64,000 nucleotides of DNA from Voacanga thouarsii. Taxonomy: Eukaryota > Streptophyta > Magnoliopsida > Gentianales > Apocynaceae. The notes below the pieces were generated by a model. That model saw only the letters and a program-made list of their open reading frames with translations. It did no database searches and was not told the origin of the DNA. Positions 1-11,412 of the stretch are shown here, in pieces. The stretch lies in NCBI GenBank assembly GCA_026120185.1, contig JANUWF010001218.1:2852001-2916000 (forward strand), written 5' to 3'. The position numbers and the translations under genes are program-made. Position 1 is the first letter of the stretch. Every line of letters starts with the position of its first letter.

Positions 1-531
1 GTTGGAATAGAAACTATTAGCTTGAAAGGCATTGTGCTTGTATAGTCCTAGGGTAGCTCTAGTCCTTCGAACATCCCAATTCGGGTCTGAAAGAATCTTT
101 TGATTATTGACATCTATCCCTTGCCACGTCTCATCGTCAAAAACCTGGAGGAGATTGGTTAACTGATTTTGGGTGATGACAATGGGTACTCCTTTAACTC
201 TTGTTTCAATGTGGGAAAGATGTTTATTGCCTTTATCTACCATATTAGCATAAAATTCCTTTACAAGAACTGGACAATACTTCCCTTTCAATTGTACGAT
301 CGACCCCCATCCTAGCCGTCTAAACATCATTCCCAATTTGAGTGCACGGTCTAAGGTGGGTGAGAAAGTACGCTCGACAATAATCTTATTAGATGCTCTC
401 CTATTGTACCATTCCTCACAAGAGGCATCTATAAACTCAGTAGGTTTAAGGAACAAATGATCAACAGATGAAGGGGTTGAGGAAGAAGAAGGTCTCGCCT
501 TTTTAGAAGACTGCCCCCTTGCTCTAGACAT
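1..531 (-). CDS. Athila-type accessory ORF (putative plant transposon protein domain), runs off left edge
   Basis: Reading leftward from the ATG at 529-531, a frame of 177 codons stays open to the window edge with no stop. The N-terminus is a basic, Ser-rich segment (about residues 1-25), followed by a globular part with the segments FIDASCEEWYNRR, VERTFSP, LKLGMMFRRLGWGS and VLVKEFYANM. These resemble the plant-wide domain annotated as putative plant transposon protein (Pfam Transposase_32 / ATHILA ORF families), which is common in Athila-like Ty3/gypsy elements. Its biochemical role is unknown. It lies downstream of the gag relic at 1573-2853 on the same strand, with no pol between them, so the element looks non-autonomous. 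Unlike that gag it has no stops in the visible part. The family call is from pattern memory; the C-terminus is outside the window. Confidence 0.7.
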   Translation of the reverse strand, partial: MSRARGQSSKKARPSSSSTPSSVDHLFLKPTEFIDASCEEWYNRRASNKIIVERTFSPTLDRALKLGMMFRRLGWGSIVQLKGKYCPVLVKEFYANMVDKGNKHLSHIETRVKGVPIVITQNQLTNLLQVFDDETWQGIDVNNQKILSDPNWDVRRTRATLGLYKHNAFQANSFYSN

Positions 532-1572
532 GGTTAAGTAAGGAATTGGTGCAATAAGAAGAGAGAACAGGTAAGCTCAAGATGGACAACAGGATAGCAA
601 CCCCTGCACAGATATTCCTCAAATCACTCTCAACCCTCAACCAAGCTCACACTCCACAAAACCCAAACTCCGTCAATATATCACCTCCAATCCATCAATT
701 TAATCACCTTCGCTCTATACGACACACCCTACAGAATATGTGTGAAGTTTACTGTAAAGCATAATATATTGATATCCTTAAAGCATGCTAGTGAACATGA
801 TCATATGAATGAAGGCAGTTATTATGGTATTATGTGATCCACAATGCACGTTCTATATATTCAAGTATCACTAATAGCCACGATTCTAGCCTTAGCTACA
901 TGAAGTCTTGATTGATCAAAGCATGAATTAAGTATTAAAAGCTCATTAAGGCTAAATGTAATCCAATGCATGAAGGAGTAATGCATAATTGAATTATAGC
1001 ATACATAATCTGCAATTTCAGCCAAAAATGTCCCTAGAATGACAAAAATCAGCTTCATTATTTTAACCGTAGGAATGAAAGAAAAATCATACCTTTATGT
1101 TCTTGTATGCATGGGCAAGCAAAAGATGCAAGCTTTTTTGGGAAAAATCTAAGCTTCTTTCTTGTGGATTGAAGGTGGTTTTGTTGTGAAAAATTGCAGC
1201 TTTTGAGGTTATTGATCCGTAGGACAACATAAAAAAAAAAAAAAAAGAAGCCAATAGATGTTATGGAGGTGTTTAGGAGTTGAAAAATCAAATTATGGGA
1301 GATGAGGGATGTGAAGCTGGCACAGGCTTGAGAGAATTTGAGAGGGAGAATGGAGATTTTGAAGAAAAAGTGGCCAAATTGGTCCTTTAATTGCTCCACC
1401 CGACAGGAACCGACGCCGATTTTGTTCTGTCCGGTTCTTAGATTTTTTTTTTTAATCTAAGAATGCAGAAAAACACATGAATGCTAAATAATGCACTAGA
1501 ATGAGAATAATATAAATAAAAAATTATCCCTATCACAAAGACGAAAAGTAAAGAAAAGAGAAAAGAAATGCT
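532..1572 (-). other. Athila-1 non-coding spacer between gag and the accessory ORF
   Basis: This stretch lies where protease, RT and integrase would be expected after gag, but I see no trace of them in either strand. It is AT-rich, with an A-run near 1230-1246 and a T-run near 1442-1453. A short GC-rich block at about 1387-1436 resembles modules found in the Athila LTRs. The gag reading ends just before 1573, upstream of where pol normally continues. Either a deletion removed pol or this subfamily has only gag plus the accessory ORF. Confidence 0.6.
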
Positions 1573-2853
1573 TCAAGGTTTTCCACGGTTGTGATCCCGT
1601 GGATTTTCCTCCGCATTCTCTGGTAGTGTCCCTGCTTGACGATCTCCCAAGAGTTTGGCTAGTTGACCAATTCGGTTCTCCAAATTGCGCATGGAAGCCT
1701 CTAGGTTCCTTGTTGTCACATCGACTCCTTGGAACTTAGTCTCCGTGGTACTTACCAATTGGTCAATCAATTCTTCTAATGGTGGTTTTTAAGGTGCTGC
1801 CGTGGTGTTCATGGAGTTTGGATTCCTTTGGTTACCTCCAAAATTGAAAGAACTTTACCTAGGTGGATTCCCATTGCTCCAAGAGAAATTAGGGTGATTT
1901 CTCCAGCCAGGATTATAGGTAGAGCTATAAGGATTGTTACCTGGCCAGACATTACCTGCAAAGGCCGTTTGCTCCGAAGTTTCTTGGAGTGACCCCATCT
2001 TTTGGCATTCATGATTGGGGTGTCCTTCTCCACAGAAATCACAGTTGACGTTTAAAACTTGGCCTTGAGGCATCACCAACTGTTCCATCTTTTGAGTTAA
2101 GGCGTCTACCTTAGCCTCTAATGCTGCCACGGCAACCACTTTGTGCACTCCTTGCACACGAGCCTTTGACCTTGCACTTCCCTAAGAATAGTTATTAGAA
2201 GCCAAATTTTTAATAAGCTCAAACACCTGTTTTGGGGTCTTATGGTTGATAGAACCCCCTGCAGAAGAGTCCACCGCTTGCCGTGTTGCGAACGTGAGAC
2301 CATTCAAGAAGATAAGCATTTGCATTCCCAGCTCGAATCCGTGGTGTGGGCATTTTCTTAACATTTCCTTAAATCTCTCCCAACTCTCATATAAGGGCTC
2401 AGAATCTAGTTGTTGGAAGGCGAGGATTTCATTCCTAAGTTTGGCTGTCCTAGCTGGAGGAAAATATTTGGCCAAAAATTTTTCAGCTAGGGCATTCCAT
2501 GTTGTGATGGAACCTGTAGGTAAAGACCTTAACCACGATTTAGCTCTATCTCTCAAGGGAAAAGGAAAAAGTCTTAATTTAATGGCATCTTCAGAAACAC
2601 CATTCATCTTAAAGGTATTACAAATCTCAAGAAAACTAGCTAAGTGAGCATTGGGATCCTCTTCTGGTAGCCTATCAAATTGAACCATATTTTTCATTAT
2701 TTGGATAATATTGGGCTTTATTTCAAAATTGTTTGCATCTATCCTAGGTCTAGTGATACTCGAGCCTATGCCCGAGATTGCGGGTTTCACAAAGTCGTCC
2801 ATAACCCTCCTGTCATTCCAGCATTGTTCTGTTGAGTACCATCTACTCGACAA
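1573..2853 (-). pseudogene. gag: Athila-lineage gag (capsid and nucleocapsid), interrupted by stops
   Basis: One frame runs from the ATG at 2853 to 1573, broken by in-frame stops near 2182 (TAG, probably from CAG) and 1855 (TAA, probably from CAA). The capsid core contains TWNALAEKFLAKYFPP, followed by LYESWERFKEMLRKCPHHG, both hallmarks of Athila/Tat gag. A zinc knuckle CDFCGEGHPNHEC (CX2CX3HX4C) lies near 2010-2050, and the C-terminal coiled-coil-like part contains RNLENRIGQLAKLL and GTLPENAEENPR. Gag normally forms the cytoplasmic virus-like particle that packages element RNA. The frame stops right after NPRDHNRGKP, where pol would follow in relatives. The family assignment is strong; function is lost unless the stops are read through. 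Confidence 0.85.
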
Positions 2854-3203
2854 TCAGATTCCTTTGAATTGTCCGGTGAATTTTTTATAATGTCCTCTCA
2901 ATTTCAGGGTCAAAATCGACTATCTCGCCATTGGATTTTCGGGTCATGTACCAAGGATAACACCTAAGAAAATAAGAAGAAATTTAGATATATAATTAAT
3001 GGTTAAACAAAAAATAACAAAACTACAAGGTTACAAAGTTAGTAATTCAAACACAGTCCAAGTTAGTTGGTTAAGTTAGGTTACAAGGTTATACAAGAAT
3101 ACACGAAATACAAAAGAAAGCACCGTTTTGTGGAAAGAACAAGTATACATATTTACATATTTATATGGTTAAATCAACAAAATCCAAGCTTTCATGCTAT
3201 TGT
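2854..3203 (-). other. Athila-1 5' leader between primer-binding site and gag
   Basis: About 350 bp of AT-rich sequence separate the tRNA-Asp-type primer-binding site from the gag ATG. No open frame is convincing. By position it is the untranslated leader of the minus-strand Athila-1 element. Confidence 0.6.
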
Positions 3204-3221
3204 TCCTCGGCAACAGCGCCA
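3204..3221 (-). promoter_or_regulatory. Primer-binding site (tRNA-Asp type) of Athila-1
   Basis: Read on the minus strand, TGGCGCTGTTGCCGAGGA closely matches the complement of the 3' end of plant tRNA-Asp (ideal TGGCGCCGTTGCCGGGGA). It lies 6 bases inside the LTR end at 3228, as in Athila/Tat elements, and fixes the element orientation as minus. Confidence 0.85.
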
Positions 3222-3227
3222 AAAACT

Positions 3228-4642
3228 TGATGTGTCTGGACTTGGGTATAAAAATCATACAAAAACTAAGCACATTCCCAATCAAGTTTAAATTAAAACG
3301 TTAAACCCAAATCACACATATGAGCAAGCGTACTCATCATTAACTGAGTATATGGTTCAAATGAGTGTCGATCCTTAAGGAACAAGTAGACATTTTTTAC
3401 CTTTCTTTCATTATTTAACCGACTCGATAAAACAAAACCAAAATAAAATAAAAAAAAGAATATAAAAACAAAAATATATACATGTCAAGGATGTAGATTT
3501 ATATAATTCAAACTATTGATTAGACAACCATGATCTTAAAGTACCCAACTTCTATCATAACTAATTATTCTCTTGGCATCATGAAGAATTAAAATAGACT
3601 CACTTTTTTCTCAATCCATGAAACCCTATCTTCTAGGTAACTTAGTATCACATACTCTATCTCAACCAGTCTTACCTAAAAGATGCATTAAACACAATTC
3701 TTTGATTAAGTCCCATTCTCAGGCAAACTTAACCCATGAAATTAACCAATTGAATCCATATTCTGGCAGACATCAATTAACCTTTAATTACTATATTCTT
3801 GCAATTAACCCTATTTTTAGACAAGTTAAAAGGCAACAAATATGAAATCAATCAATTTAAACCATCAACCCTTTCTCAAGTAAGTTAATGGCACAATCAA
3901 TTAATCTCGCAATCAACCCAAGTAATTAAATACCAAGAATAACAATCAGCTAATCAAAATATCAAATAACTCTAAATACCATGAACGTCTAAACCAATGT
4001 CAAATTACAATAAAACAGTTAAAATATCATTGTCAAGAAAAGAAAACAAAGTAAAAGAAAGCACTCATAGACAAGCCTCCTTCTTCTTCCTTTGAAGACC
4101 TTCTTGTACAACCCTCCCTGAATTGAAGAATTCCTCCTTGGATTGAGTGATTTTCTCTGATGAATAATGAATTCTCCCCTTTTCCCTTGTGTTTTTCATC
4201 TATTTATAGGCTTAAGAAGTACCTAAACTCGTAGGTACAAAGTTCTTGACCGAGTAGAAGTTGGAAGATACTAAAACTCCTCAGGTTTCCAAAAATGCGT
4301 AGAAAAATCACAGCACCGCCTCAAGGACAGAACACAGTCGACGCCGCCTTGGTCCTTCGGAGTCGGCACCGCTAGTGTTCTGCTTCTCCACTTGTTCACC
4401 GATTTTTCTCCAAATTTTGCGCATAATTTCCAGAATTCAGCCGGTGCCGGTTCTAGCCTTACAGCCGGCGCCGCCTCTGCTCTGTTTTGCTTCATTTTAC
4501 CCAAAAATTTGAAATACTAAAAAAAATATCTTTTCAAGGGTAAAATCTCAAATATGAAAGAATATGACTAGTTATTGCACAAAATGTCTTATAAAAGAGC
4601 CTCAAATAACTAGGCAAAGTATGACTAATTTAGCCCCTATCA
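3228..4642 (-). repeat. Athila-1 5' LTR (about 1.4 kb)
   Basis: In element orientation it starts TGATAGGGGCTAAATTAGTC at 4642 and ends ACACATCA at 3228. The primer-binding site follows directly. The right flank at 4643 (GATAT) resumes a copia polyprotein mid-sequence, which proves insertion into copia-A. The matching 3' LTR and the second TSD copy lie left of the window. A GC-rich cluster at about 4296-4490 lies roughly 150-350 bp into the LTR in element direction (the U3 region) and includes CCGGTGCCGGTTCTAGCC and GGCGCCGCCTCTG. Confidence 0.85.
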
Positions 4643-5383
4643 GATATTCATTATGGTTTAGCAACTTTGGTTAATGGTTTATACGTTCTAGACTTGGATA
4701 ATCTAATTCTCAATATAAATAATAAGAAACATAAAATATATAACTCTAACACCTCTTACTTATGGCATTGTCATTTGGGCCATGTAAACGAAAATCGTGT
4801 TTCTAAGTTACATATTCTTGGTGATTTAGGGTCATTTGATTATGAATCATATAGCACATGGGAGTCTTGTTTACTAGGCAAAATGACTAAAACTCCTTTT
4901 TCCATGAAAAGGAGAACGGGCTAAAGAGTTATTAGAACTCATACATTCTGATGTATGTGGCCCAATGTCAATACAAGTAAGAGGAGGTTATAACTATTTC
5001 ATAACCTTTGTCGATGATTTCTCATGATACGGATATTTGTATTTAATAAAATACAAATCTGAGGCCTTTGAAAGGTTCAAAGACTTCAAGAATGAAATAG
5101 AGAAACAACATGGCAAAAGTATTAAGACTCTAAGATCTGATCGAGGAGGAGAATACTTGAGCCAAAAGTTTCTAAGTTATCTTAGAGATAATGGGATATT
5201 ATCTCAATGGACTCCACCACATACACCTCAGCATAACGGTGTATCTGAGAGAAGGAATTGAACCCTTCTAGACATGGTATGGACCATGATGGCTTCTGTA
5301 GACCTGCCAAAATCATTTTAGGGGTATGCACTAGAGACTTCTGTTTATATACTAAACAGAGTTTCTACAAAATCGGTTGATAC
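4643..5383 (+). pseudogene. pol: Copia-A pol, part 1: GAG-pre-integrase and integrase core
   Basis: The frames at 4667-4924 and 5037-5261 carry a GAG-pre-integrase segment (SYLWHCHLGHVNENR) and an integrase core. The metal-binding acidic residues are recognisable in [17 protein letters not shown] and NGVSERRN. Stops break the frame near 4922, 5025 and 5260. Integrase would insert the cDNA into chromosomes. The sequence starts abruptly at Athila-1 and stops at the Tekay solo LTR; the protein resumes at 9710. It is the same family as copia-D, which serves as a direct comparison. The 5' LTR and gag of copia-A are beyond the left edge. Confidence 0.9.
5379..5383. repeat. Target-site duplication GATAC (pairs with 9710-9714)
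   Basis: GATAC directly precedes the solo LTR and is repeated immediately after it. A 5-bp duplication is the expected integrase footprint for this class. Confidence 0.93.
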
Positions 5384-5623
5384 TGTGAAACCCCAATTAA
5401 AACCAACCATAGAGTAAGGGGGTTGAGATGCATATCAAATTTTCTTGCATGCATAAATATATTTTTTATGATTTTATGTGCCTTAGATATGTGATTTGTA
5501 GCCTAGATGGCTCGATTGTGGTTGTTGAGTAAGAAGGGCAAACTGGTAATTTTACTTGAGGAGGAATTAGGGAGATAGGTTGAGGATTAAATAAGAAAAA
5601 TATTTGGGAGTGAAAATAAGAAC

Positions 5624-5692
5624 AAGAGTTGTTGTGGTTTAGTGGTTAGAGCTTTGGAATAATTCCTTGAGGTCTTGAGTTCAAATTCCATC
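5624..5692 (+). promoter_or_regulatory. tRNA-like A-box/B-box module in Tekay LTR
   Basis: TGGTTTAGTGGTTAGAGC resembles a tRNA A box with D-arm, and GAGTTCAAATTCC, about 40 bases downstream, resembles a B box (GGTTCRANTCC). The module lies about 240 bp into the LTR and recurs at the same offset in the other Tekay LTRs here. It could be a fossil SINE or tRNA fragment, or an internal Pol III promoter. Activity is not shown. Confidence 0.55.
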
Positions 5693-7299
5693 ATTGGAGT
5701 TTTAGCATGATTAAATTTTATTTTGTGCTAGGTAGGCTATATTTCGGCCCTTGTATGCTTTAGGGAGGAGTAGGAGTGTTGTCCTATGGGAACATGAAAG
5801 GAATGTCATAATCCTACTCTTTTTCCCTATAACAATTTCTAAGGGATTCATACACTTCTTGATCTCTCGCTTTCCTTACTTCTTAATCAATTAGGTTGTT
5901 CCATTTATCTAAGCCATTTTATTTCCAGAAAATTTCCAGCAAGCTTCTTTGATCTTGGAGTGTCGAAAATGTCTATGTGAGGATGTCTCCTTGACCGAAA
6001 ATGGGAAGGAATTGTGGAAGGTTCCCAAGAGAATTAATCTCCATGGTTGAACCTTCAAACTCCAACCTATGTGTGTTCATCTTCTTCATGTAGTAAACTG
6101 GAAATTTTTCCAGCTTCTTGACCAGTCCAAATATTGAAATCTTCAGCCATTTTCCCCTCCTAAATACTGCCAAAAAAATAGCCATCTTGACCAACTTGAA
6201 GTCTGAAATTGCAAGGCCAAAACTAGACTGCGCAAAAGATGTGCAAACCAGAAAAATTTCTAGACAGCTTTTGCAGAAAAGTAGTCCGAAAAACCCAGCT
6301 GTTCTTCCACCTTTTTAACCAGCAATTCAACCATGTTTTTCCTCCATAAAGAAGGCTGGAAACCAGCCTTAAAAGACCCTCCAATGGCCCTTCAAACCTT
6401 CTACAAGCTGACTGAAATATGGCAGAAGAATCTGCCCAGAAATTCCAGCAAACTTGCGAAAACCTGATCAGAATTTCCAGCTTGTTTCTCCTTCACCCTT
6501 ATCTGAAAACTCATCCTATTTGTCTGTGCAAACTCACCCTGATCAGCCATGAACTGAGCTCCATCATCTTCTCCAAAGTTCTGCATGAAAAACAGCTCCA
6601 TGGCTGCTCCTAAAATCTCTCCATCAATCACTCCAATCAAGCCATCAATGGGAGTCCAAAATTTCAGCAAGATATTTCAGCCAACTATCATAGATTAACC
6701 ATCAAACAACCAGAAAATTCCTTCACCATTGTACACCATATTTTCAGCCACTCTAAAGCTCCTTCAAATATCATTCATCTTAGCAAAAATCATAGCCAAG
6801 CAGTCGGCCATTGAAGCTTCCAAAAGCTCTCTATTAACCAAGATCTTCTTACCATATTTGTTTCCAAAATTGATTCCCTAAAATATTCTTTTTGGATTTC
6901 AAACAACCAGCTTTCCTTTTCCTCTCAAATCAGAATATTCAATTACCAAAACCCTCCCAAACAGTCGGCCATTCCTTCCCAAACAGAATTTCAGCCAGCT
7001 CTCTCTCTATTCTCTCCATTCTCTCCAAACCAAGAACACCAAGAACACCTACTAACATTCTCACGCCTAAGACCACTCTAAACCTCTCCAATCTTCTCCA
7101 AAAACTCCAGATCACACCTACTCAACCCCTTGAAACCACTTCTGCAATTTTTAACATCAAAAACTGAAATCAAAGTCTCACTTTTGGATAAAAAACCAGA
7201 ATTTTCTTGAAGGCTCAAGAACACCTTCAAGGTAAGCATGAACAATCATCTTCATCTTCTTCCACCTTCGACTTTGATGAGTATATGCTAATGAACTCT

Positions 7300-7300
7300 T

Positions 7301-7336
<36 letters not shown>

Positions 7337-7353
7337 CCTCTCTCTCTCTCTCT
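7300..7353 (+). repeat. (CT)n microsatellite in Tekay LTR
   Basis: Nearly pure CT repeat about 1.9 kb into the LTR. A CT or GA tract occupies the equivalent place in the other long Tekay LTRs (18490-18542, about 36735-36760, about 44390-44410). Confidence 0.9.
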
Positions 7354-8929
7354 TGGCCGAATGGTTACTTCAACCATGGTCGTATTTTCTTCTTCTCTCT
7401 TGGACAGATCAAGTCTCCTAAGAGTAAGGCTTCTCTTGAAATGACTTCAAGGTAGTTATCATCCAAGTAAGCCTCTTCAACATTCTCTTTAAATCTTAGA
7501 TTCATGTCTCTAGAATGTTTTGGAAAAGAATGGATTATGATTAAAGTTTGAGCATGCGTTTTGTGTTGGAGATGGGATTAAAGTAAGAGAATGGATGTGT
7601 TTTGCGATGGAGTTGAGATTGAAGAATGAATGAATGTGTGTATATGATGAAGTTGGGATTGATGCATGAGTTGATTGTCTTGGTTGAATGTATGCCGTCT
7701 TAGGGTTTGTTGCATGTCTTCATGTCGTGACTAGTATGAATGATCAAGCATGTTAGAGATTATGTCACCTTTGGTGAATAGGGTTTATGTTCTTGTATTA
7801 TTGTTCAGGCCATGCATATGATTATGTTTAGTGGAGTTGAGATCATGTGTTGGTAAATTTGGATCTATGCTTTTATTCATGGTTTGGATGTTTTGATGAT
7901 TGGTATAAAGTGAATGTTCATGATTAGGGTTTGCAATAGAAATTATGATCATGACCTTGTTGTCCCTAAGCTAATTAAGTTAATCAATTTTGTTTCATCA
8001 ATAAAATAATTAATACTATAATTTCTTCTAGTAATTTCGAAAACCCTAGGAAAATGTGTATTTGGATTCTTATATAAAATAATGATATTTTAGTAAAATA
8101 ATTGATAGCTTTTATTAAAGAAATAAAATATATAGATATTATATAAAATAGTAACATCAAATAAAGCCTTTTATATAAATAATCATAATAGGTAAAATAT
8201 TAATTTTGTAAGTCTTATATTCATAAATACTATTAAAATCTATTCATTATCTTTTAATCAAATACATAAAAATTTATTTACTATTAATTTTATTTATTTA
8301 CCAATTATTTTTTTACAATTAATTATTAATAGATTATTATTATTTTAAATAATTCCATCTAGATCCTAGGACCTTTCATCAAATAAACCCTAATTTATTT
8401 AAAGTAAGATTTAAACCTTCAACTTATTATTAGCTGTTTCACAAACCCTAGTTATTTTAATATCAAGTTAGATTTATTTTATAAACCCCTTTTTTTCATT
8501 ATCTAGCATTAAAGCTTGGGACGTTAGGGTCATGATTGTAGTAAGTTGAGCTAGGTTTATTCGTGGAAGTGAATTTTTGCTTGAGTTTAATTATGGCTTA
8601 TGTTTGCCCCAGGCGGGGTTAGGTCAGCTATTGAAGATCTTTATTTTGAGCAAGGATCAGGTAAGCTCCTACATAAAATTTGTTTGTTGCAAAAGGTTAC
8701 TATGGCAAGCTAGACCCGAAGTATATAAATACTGATTTGGTAAAGGCAATTAAGGATAGTTTCCTTTCTTGTTCCAATCAAACCACTTATTTGAAATCAA
8801 CAAGCAGTTTTACTCAAACACTAAACTATTTCTAAAACTGATTTTTGACAAGGACTTTAGAAACCCTTGATTGCCATTTTCAAGTAAAGTTATGTTTTAC
8901 CAGTTTTCTCCTAAGTGGGACAATCATCG

Positions 8930-8941
8930 TTGAGTACTCAA
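8930..8941. promoter_or_regulatory. Perfect 12-bp palindrome TTGAGTACTCAA in Tekay LTR
   Basis: The sequence is its own reverse complement. It is 768 bp from the LTR end, and identical copies occur at 16932-16943, 38206-38217, 45859-45870 and 50442-50453. Element C keeps the core TGAGTACTCA at 27126-27135. Function is unknown; a dimeric protein-binding site is one reading. Confidence 0.6.
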
Positions 8942-9651
8942 TAAGGGTAGGCTAGTAGTACTAGTTTTGAAGAGCAAGAGTAAGTCTTCTAGCAGGAGGC
9001 CACCTATAGAAAATGAACTCAACTTAGAGAAACGTCAGTACTACTTAGTCATGTCGGTCCGAGCTAGTAGTTTTCAGTCATGTGGACTGTGTGTTGTTGG
9101 AATGGACAACCGGTTTTGTTTGGGTGTAGAGAAGGAGGAAAATCTTACCCGGTAGGCCGATCATCTACCTTTTTGTGAGTCTGCACAAAGTGTGGCATTC
9201 TGACCGTTGTATGGTTATAGGGCCCAACGTGTGGTAACCCATGGCCGCCTTTTGAGTGGTTAATTTCATTATTCATGTATGGTTGGAAAAGCCAAAATGC
9301 TACTCTTGTTTTTAACATTATTTATTGTTTGCCAGTATTTTTCTTATGAAGTTCTTACTTCTTGCATTCTTGAACTGTTTTCACTGGACACTCAAAGCAC
9401 ACACGGACTTATTAAGATTTTTATGTCATCACCCTTTTTACCATGATTTTAGGTCGATCCTGCTGTGGGGATGAGTAGCTAGTTGTTTCTTGCTTGGAAG
9501 ATATTCTAATTTATTTTATGTAATGCTTTGGAAGTTAAGAGTGAACAATTTTATTTCGGATTTGTTCTTGAATTTTTTGGGTTGTAATAAGTTTTAATTT
9601 CAAAGTATTTTTTTTATTTTTATTTATGTGTCCTAGTTATAAAGACCCCTT

Positions 9652-9677
9652 GTCCTTTAGACGGGGCAATATCCCCG
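9652..9677 (+). promoter_or_regulatory. Paired small hairpins near the LTR 3' end
   Basis: GTCCTTTAGAC (one mismatch to the GTCC-TTT-GGAC form seen elsewhere) is followed at once by CGGGG-CAATAT-CCCCG. The pair follows a TATA-like TTATAAAG, about 30-60 bp before the LTR end. The arrangement is kept in most Tekay LTRs of the window. It might mark an RNA processing, end-formation or strand-transfer structure. Confidence 0.45.
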
Positions 9678-9709
9678 GCCCTGTTGGGGCTAGGTAGTTG
9701 GGTGTTACA

Positions 9710-11052
9710 GATACTACCCCATTTGAGATGTTCTTTGGTAAGAAACCAAAGTTATCTCACTTGCGAGTATGGGGTTGTCCTGCTTTTGTCAAAAGGCAAC
9801 AGTCAGACAAACTTAATAGTAAGTCTGACAAGTGTTTGTTTGTGGGATATCTGAAAGAATCTTTCGGATATTACTTTTACCTACCCTTCAAAATCAAACT
9901 GTTTATTTTGAAGCACGTCGTCTTCTTAGAGAAAGAGCACATGCTCAGAGGGAACACTGAGAGTAAGATTGAACTTAGTAAAGTTCATGAAGATCAAACA
10001 AACGAGGATCAACCGTCTAACCCCACATCTATTGAGAGAATAGATGAACATTCTAATACACAAAAAAACTCATAGATCTAGTAGGATACGTGTGGCATCT
10101 GAGAGATATGGATTTCTCATTAGTGACCGCAATGATGTATTGCTCATAGATGAAGATGAGCCTACTAACTACAAGGATGTTCTGAACAGTTCAGAATCTA
10201 GCAAATGGCTTGAGGCCATGAAGTCAGAGATGGATTCCATGTATGACAACCAAGTATGGACTTCAGTTGATCCACCCAAAGGAATTAATCCTATTGGGTG
10301 CAAATAGGTTTTCAAGAAGAAAATGGACATAGATGGTAACTTATTTACCTTTAAAGCACGTCTAGTGGTGAAGGGTTATCGTCAACAACATGGTATTGAC
10401 AATGATGAAACCTTCTCGCCAGTAGCTATGTTAAAATCCATCAGGATACTCCTGGCCATTGCTGCTCATCATGATTATGATATTTGGTAAATGGATGTGA
10501 AAACAGTTTTCCTAAATGAAAATCTGACTGAAGAAGTATATATGAAACAACCTGAGAGTTTCACATCCAATGATGGCACAAAGGTGTGTAAGCTACAAAG
10601 GTCCATTTATAGACTTAAGCGAGCTTCTAGGAGTTGGAACATCCGTTTTGATAAAATAATCAAAGAGTTTAGTTTCATTCAAAACATAGATGGGCATTGT
10701 GTATACAAGAAGGTTAGTGGAAGTGGAATCGTTTTCTTTCTGCTTTATGTAGATGACATATTGCTAATAGGAAATGATATACCTATCTTGCAAACGGTTA
10801 AAATTTGGTTGTCCAAACAATTCTTCATGAAAGACCTTGGAGAAGCAACCTATATTCTCGAAATAAGGATCTATAGGGATAGTTCAAAAAGGTTGCTAGG
10901 TCTTTCACAATCTACATACATGGATAAAGTGCTAAAGAGGTTTAGCATGGGTCAATCCAAAAGGGATTCTTACCCATGTCACATGGTGTAAGCCTTTCAA
11001 AGTCGATGTCTCCCAAGACACAAGTTGAAAGGGATCACATGAGTAAGATTCT
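9710..11052 (+). pseudogene. pol: Copia-A pol, part 2: integrase C-terminus and reverse transcriptase
   Basis: After the GATAC duplication the copia protein resumes with TTPFEMFFGKKPKLSHLRVWG (9715 on), the integrase C-terminal region. Then follow a linker and the RT: WLEAMKSEMDSM near 10200, GYRQQHGID near 10376, the catalytic YVDDILLIGN near 10748, and the tail YMDKVLKRFSM near 10918. RT would copy the element RNA to cDNA. In-frame stops include TAG at about 10306 and TAA at about 10488 (both TGG or CAA expected), plus a frame change near 10050. The frame ends at an abrupt junction near 11053 with Athila sequence, so RNase H is missing. Confidence 0.9.
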
Positions 11053-11406
11053 ATATGCCAAGAGAATAATTGGTTATGATAAAGGTTGGGTAATTTAAGA
11101 TCATAGTTGTCTAAATAATGGTTTGAATTGCATCCTTCTCCATCTTTGACATGTATATATTTTTATTTTTATTTTCGTTTATTTTCGTTTATTTCTTTTT
11201 CACTGTATCGAGTCGGTTAAACAATGAAAGAAAGGTGATTAATGTCTACTTGTTCTTTGAGGATCGACACTCGTTTGAACCCTATGCTCGGTTAATGATG
11301 AGTACGCTTGCTCATATGTGTAATTTGGGTTTGACGTTTTAATTTAACTTGATTAGGAATGTGGTTAGTTTTTATATAATTTTTATACCAAAATCCAAAC
11401 ACATTA
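11053..11406 (+). repeat. Truncated Athila LTR (3' part), plus orientation
   Basis: It matches the last ~350 bp of the minus-strand Athila LTRs at 3228 and 13469 in inverted orientation. It starts abruptly inside copia-A at ATATGCCAAGAG, with only a base or two of shared sequence, and ends ACACATTA just before a primer-binding site. The upstream part of this LTR is missing, which suggests a deletion or end-joining event. Confidence 0.8.
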
Positions 11407-11412
11407 AGTTTT

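Larger units (their letters stand above)
5384..9709 (+). mobile_element. Solo LTR of a Tekay/Del-type chromovirus (about 4.3 kb)
   Basis: It begins TGTGAAACCCC and ends GGGTGTTACA, and is flanked by perfect 5-bp duplications GATAC (5379-5383 and 9710-9714). Joining the flanks restores copia-A integrase. It aligns along its length with the LTRs of Tekay-E, with no internal gene region, so the element was reduced by LTR-LTR recombination. Internal landmarks are a tRNA-like module (5624-5692), a CT microsatellite (7300-7353), a palindrome (8930-8941) and terminal hairpins (9652-9677). I see no coding capacity; open frames inside are chance. Confidence 0.93.
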
